Shown here: in pieces, positions 42,447-44,084 of the stretch
Position numbering within the stretch: position 1 is the stretch's first letter
How the letters are laid out: each line of letters opens with the position of its first letter
NCBI GenBank assembly: GCA_023475835.1
Contig: JAMCVM010000034.1
Span: 1-44,084, forward strand
Direction of reading: 5' to 3'
DNA from: Bacillota bacterium
GTDB taxonomy: Bacteria; Bacillota; Sulfobacillia; Sulfobacillales; Sulfobacillaceae
DNA: 44,084 nt
Position numbers and translations under genes: made by a program
The notes under the pieces: model-generated
The model's database searches: none
What the model was told of the DNA's origin: nothing
Seen by the model: the letters and a program-made list of their open reading frames with translations, nothing else

Positions 42447-43166
42447 ATGGCGACCTTACATATTGAAGCAGACGCCGATGACCTCGTCGTCAGCTTGGCG
42501 AAATGGGTGAGTGCACAGGCCGAGCAGGCGATTTTAGAGCGCGGTCGGTTTTCCTGGGCACTGTCTGGGGGCAGCACCCCAAAACAATTGTTTGCAACAA
42601 TGGCCGAAGCGAGCCAGCAATCGTCCTTTCCTTGGGACAAAACGGACCTCTTTTGGGGAGATGAGCGCGATGTCCTCCCCACCCACCCTGACAGCAATTT
42701 TGGGGTAGCCGACGCTATTTTGCTTCGGCAATTGTCGGTTCCACCGCGGGGCGTGTACCGGTGGCAGACTGAGTACCGACCACCGGCAGTCTTGGCCGAC
42801 TACCGAGCTAAACTGGAGTTCCTGGCGGAGGGATCCGTGCCTGAGATGGATTTAGTGCTTTTGGGCTTAGGGCCAGAAGGCCACACGGCCTCACTTTTTC
42901 CCCACTCGCCGGTTTTAGCGAGCCAAGATTGGGTAGCCCATGTCTACGTGCCCGAGCATGCGACTTGGCGGTACACGCTCACTCTGTCGGTAATCAACCG
43001 GGCCCGGACCATCGCTTTTCTGGTCACCGGTGAGGCCAAAGCCAAGATTGTGCAAACGATTCAAACCACCCCACCAGATCCCCTATGGCCAGCCACGATG
43101 GTGGCTGACGATGGTCGCCTGCATTGGTTTTTAGATCGCCGAGCCGCCTCGCAAATATCACACTAA
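42447..43166 (+). CDS. pgl: 6-phosphogluconolactonase
   Basis: A 239-residue DevB-type lactonase that hydrolyses 6-phosphogluconolactone. Family motifs are FSWALSGGSTPKQLF, FWGDERDVLPTHPDSNFGVA and LVLLGLGPEGHTASLFPHS, which contains the catalytic His. ATG 42447 has AAAGGAGG six bases upstream. The longer open frame to 42351 runs through the hairpin and the zwf end and is rejected. Its place after zwf closes the oxidative branch of the pathway. Confidence 0.93.
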   Translation: MATLHIEADADDLVVSLAKWVSAQAEQAILERGRFSWALSGGSTPKQLFATMAEASQQSSFPWDKTDLFWGDERDVLPTHPDSNFGVADAILLRQLSVPPRGVYRWQTEYRPPAVLADYRAKLEFLAEGSVPEMDLVLLGLGPEGHTASLFPHSPVLASQDWVAHVYVPEHATWRYTLTLSVINRARTIAFLVTGEAKAKIVQTIQTTPPDPLWPATMVADDGRLHWFLDRRAASQISH

Positions 43167-43185
43167 AAGGAGGATGGTAAAAGAT

Positions 43186-43872
43186 ATGGTGTTGCTAATT
43201 GTAGACATTGACGGCACGTTAGTGGACGCCGAGGGCGCAGCCTTGCGCGCGATGAACCGGGCTATCGAGAAACTTTTCGGCATCGAAAACGCCATGGCGG
43301 GACAAGCCGCCTCGCATTTTGGGCAGACTGATCCCCAATTGCTGGAAGAGGCCTATCGTAAACACCAGTTACCTTTGCCTCCCAACTGGCCTGAATTAGA
43401 GGCAACATACCATGCCTTTTTGGCGGACGATCTGAGACAACGTCCGGGACGAGTCATTTTAGGTGCCAAAGCTTTTAGCCAGCGTATGGCCGTTCGAGAC
43501 AGGGTGGCTTTGGCCTTGGGGTCCGGTAATTTTCGGCAAGGTGCGTATTTAAAATTAGCGGCCCATCAGTTGGCGGGGTTTTTTCCGACCGGAGGATTTG
43601 GTGAAGATGGCCCCAAACGCAGCCAGATAATGGCCCGAGCACTTTCAAACTCCGAAGCTTATTATGGCGAGTCCTTCTTGCAATCGGCGGTGGTGATTGG
43701 AGATACTCCTCTAGACATTGAGGGCGCCCACGAAATTGGGTTGCCATGTCTGTCCGTGGCGAGCGGCCGTTACACCGTGGATGAGTTGCAGGCGGCTGAC
43801 GCGGACATGGTGGTGCCCAATTTATCGAATGCTGACGACATTTTGGCCGACCATTTTGGATCAAAATGGTAA
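43186..43872 (+). CDS. HAD-family phosphatase
   Basis: A 228-residue haloacid dehalogenase-fold hydrolase. Motif I is LLIVDIDGTLVDAEG (DxDGT), motif II LALGSGN, motif III the Lys in EDGPKRSQIM, and motif IV VVIGDTPLDIEGA. The cap domain is helical (about 15-85), as in phosphoglycolate phosphatase-like enzymes. The substrate is probably a small phosphate ester; in this operon a sugar phosphate or a side product such as 4-phosphoerythronate is possible. AAAGGAGG stands before 43174, so the ATG at 43186 (12 bases on) fits better than the ATG at 43174, which directly follows it. Confidence 0.82.
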   Translation: MVLLIVDIDGTLVDAEGAALRAMNRAIEKLFGIENAMAGQAASHFGQTDPQLLEEAYRKHQLPLPPNWPELEATYHAFLADDLRQRPGRVILGAKAFSQRMAVRDRVALALGSGNFRQGAYLKLAAHQLAGFFPTGGFGEDGPKRSQIMARALSNSEAYYGESFLQSAVVIGDTPLDIEGAHEIGLPCLSVASGRYTVDELQAADADMVVPNLSNADDILADHFGSKW

Positions 43873-43898
43873 GCGTAAGAACGAGCCTTTAGTGTGAA

Positions 43899-43935
43899 CT
43901 CACGGGAACCGACGGTCACGGTCGGTTCCCGTGAG
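43899..43935 (+). terminator. long hairpin ending the pentose phosphate operon
   Basis: CTCACGGGAACCGAC (43899-43913) and its exact complement (43921-43935) enclose seven bases, 26 bp after the last stop of the operon. It is followed by CTTTGC, not by a real T run, like the hairpin after hom. Confidence 0.6.
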
Positions 43936-44084
43936 CTTTGCGAGCACACTGTTTTCGCCGCTATAACGTGCTTAAGCATATTTACACAGACCCATGCAGA
44001 AATCTCCTAGATCTGCACATTCCTGAACACGTCTGGAATTGTTCGCTCTTTCGGAGGCCGCAGTTTTGCTCCTAGCCGTCTCCG
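43936..44084. other. window end without a recognised gene
   Basis: The 149 bases to the window edge contain no complete gene, RNA or clear promoter that I can support. Confidence 0.4.

Noticed and set aside
1-44084. CRISPR arrays, rRNA operons, prophage modules or antiphage defence operons
   Set aside because: I saw no regularly spaced direct repeats, rRNA sequence, phage structural genes or defence gene sets. TnpB remains are the only mobile signal apart from one doubtful transposase fragment.

Overview
The window looks like a chromosomal segment of a spore-forming, moderately GC-rich Firmicute, most like the Sulfobacillus/Thermaerobacter-type acidophiles. Pointers are an alpha/beta-type small acid-soluble spore protein, a DarA-type cyclic-di-AMP receptor, a Bacillus-type leucine dehydrogenase, a GSI glutamine synthetase, the polA-mutM-coaE block common in Firmicutes, strong AGGAGG ribosome binding sites and a fused transaldolase/glucose-6-phosphate isomerase. 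The genus is inferred from gene content, not shown by a search.

Layout. 1-308 is the 3' end of a TnpB (IS605/IS1341-type) element with a structured RNA. 585-3680 holds a MerR-like HTH gene, a NiaR-type repressor and an NCS1 permease. 3681-8400 is sparse and decayed, holding a family 5 uracil-DNA glycosylase, a GT2 glycosyltransferase, darA and a TnpB relic. 8415-12078 carries asnB, a Nudix-like protein and a LipL-like octanoyltransferase. 12369-13299 is a second, broken TnpB copy with its RNA on the minus strand. 13665-22541 is mostly minus strand: zinc-ribbon protein, Nudix hydrolase, leucine dehydrogenase, CofE-like protein, class I aldolase, DUF2203, a DMT-like membrane protein, a VanW protein and a GT-C membrane glycosyltransferase. 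After about 1.4 kb without a recognisable gene come homoserine dehydrogenase (+) and the minus-strand cluster polA-mutM-orf63-SBP-coaE-slt, with an SASP gene beyond it. A hydrolase, tRNA-Leu(CAA), glnA and a ROK glucokinase follow.

The right end (35077-43872) is a compact sugar-phosphate operon: tkt, tal-pgi fusion, gnd, zwf, pgl and a HAD phosphatase. With the divergent glucokinase it encodes glucose phosphorylation, the complete oxidative branch and the core of the non-oxidative branch of the pentose phosphate pathway. A class I fructose-bisphosphate aldolase lies elsewhere in the window.

The least ordinary signal is the pair of homologous structured RNAs at 10-308 (+) and 12369-12660 (-). 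They keep the same stems by compensatory base changes and end at the same terminal motif, as expected for TnpB omega (reRNA) guides. The TnpB gene beside the second copy is clearly dead.
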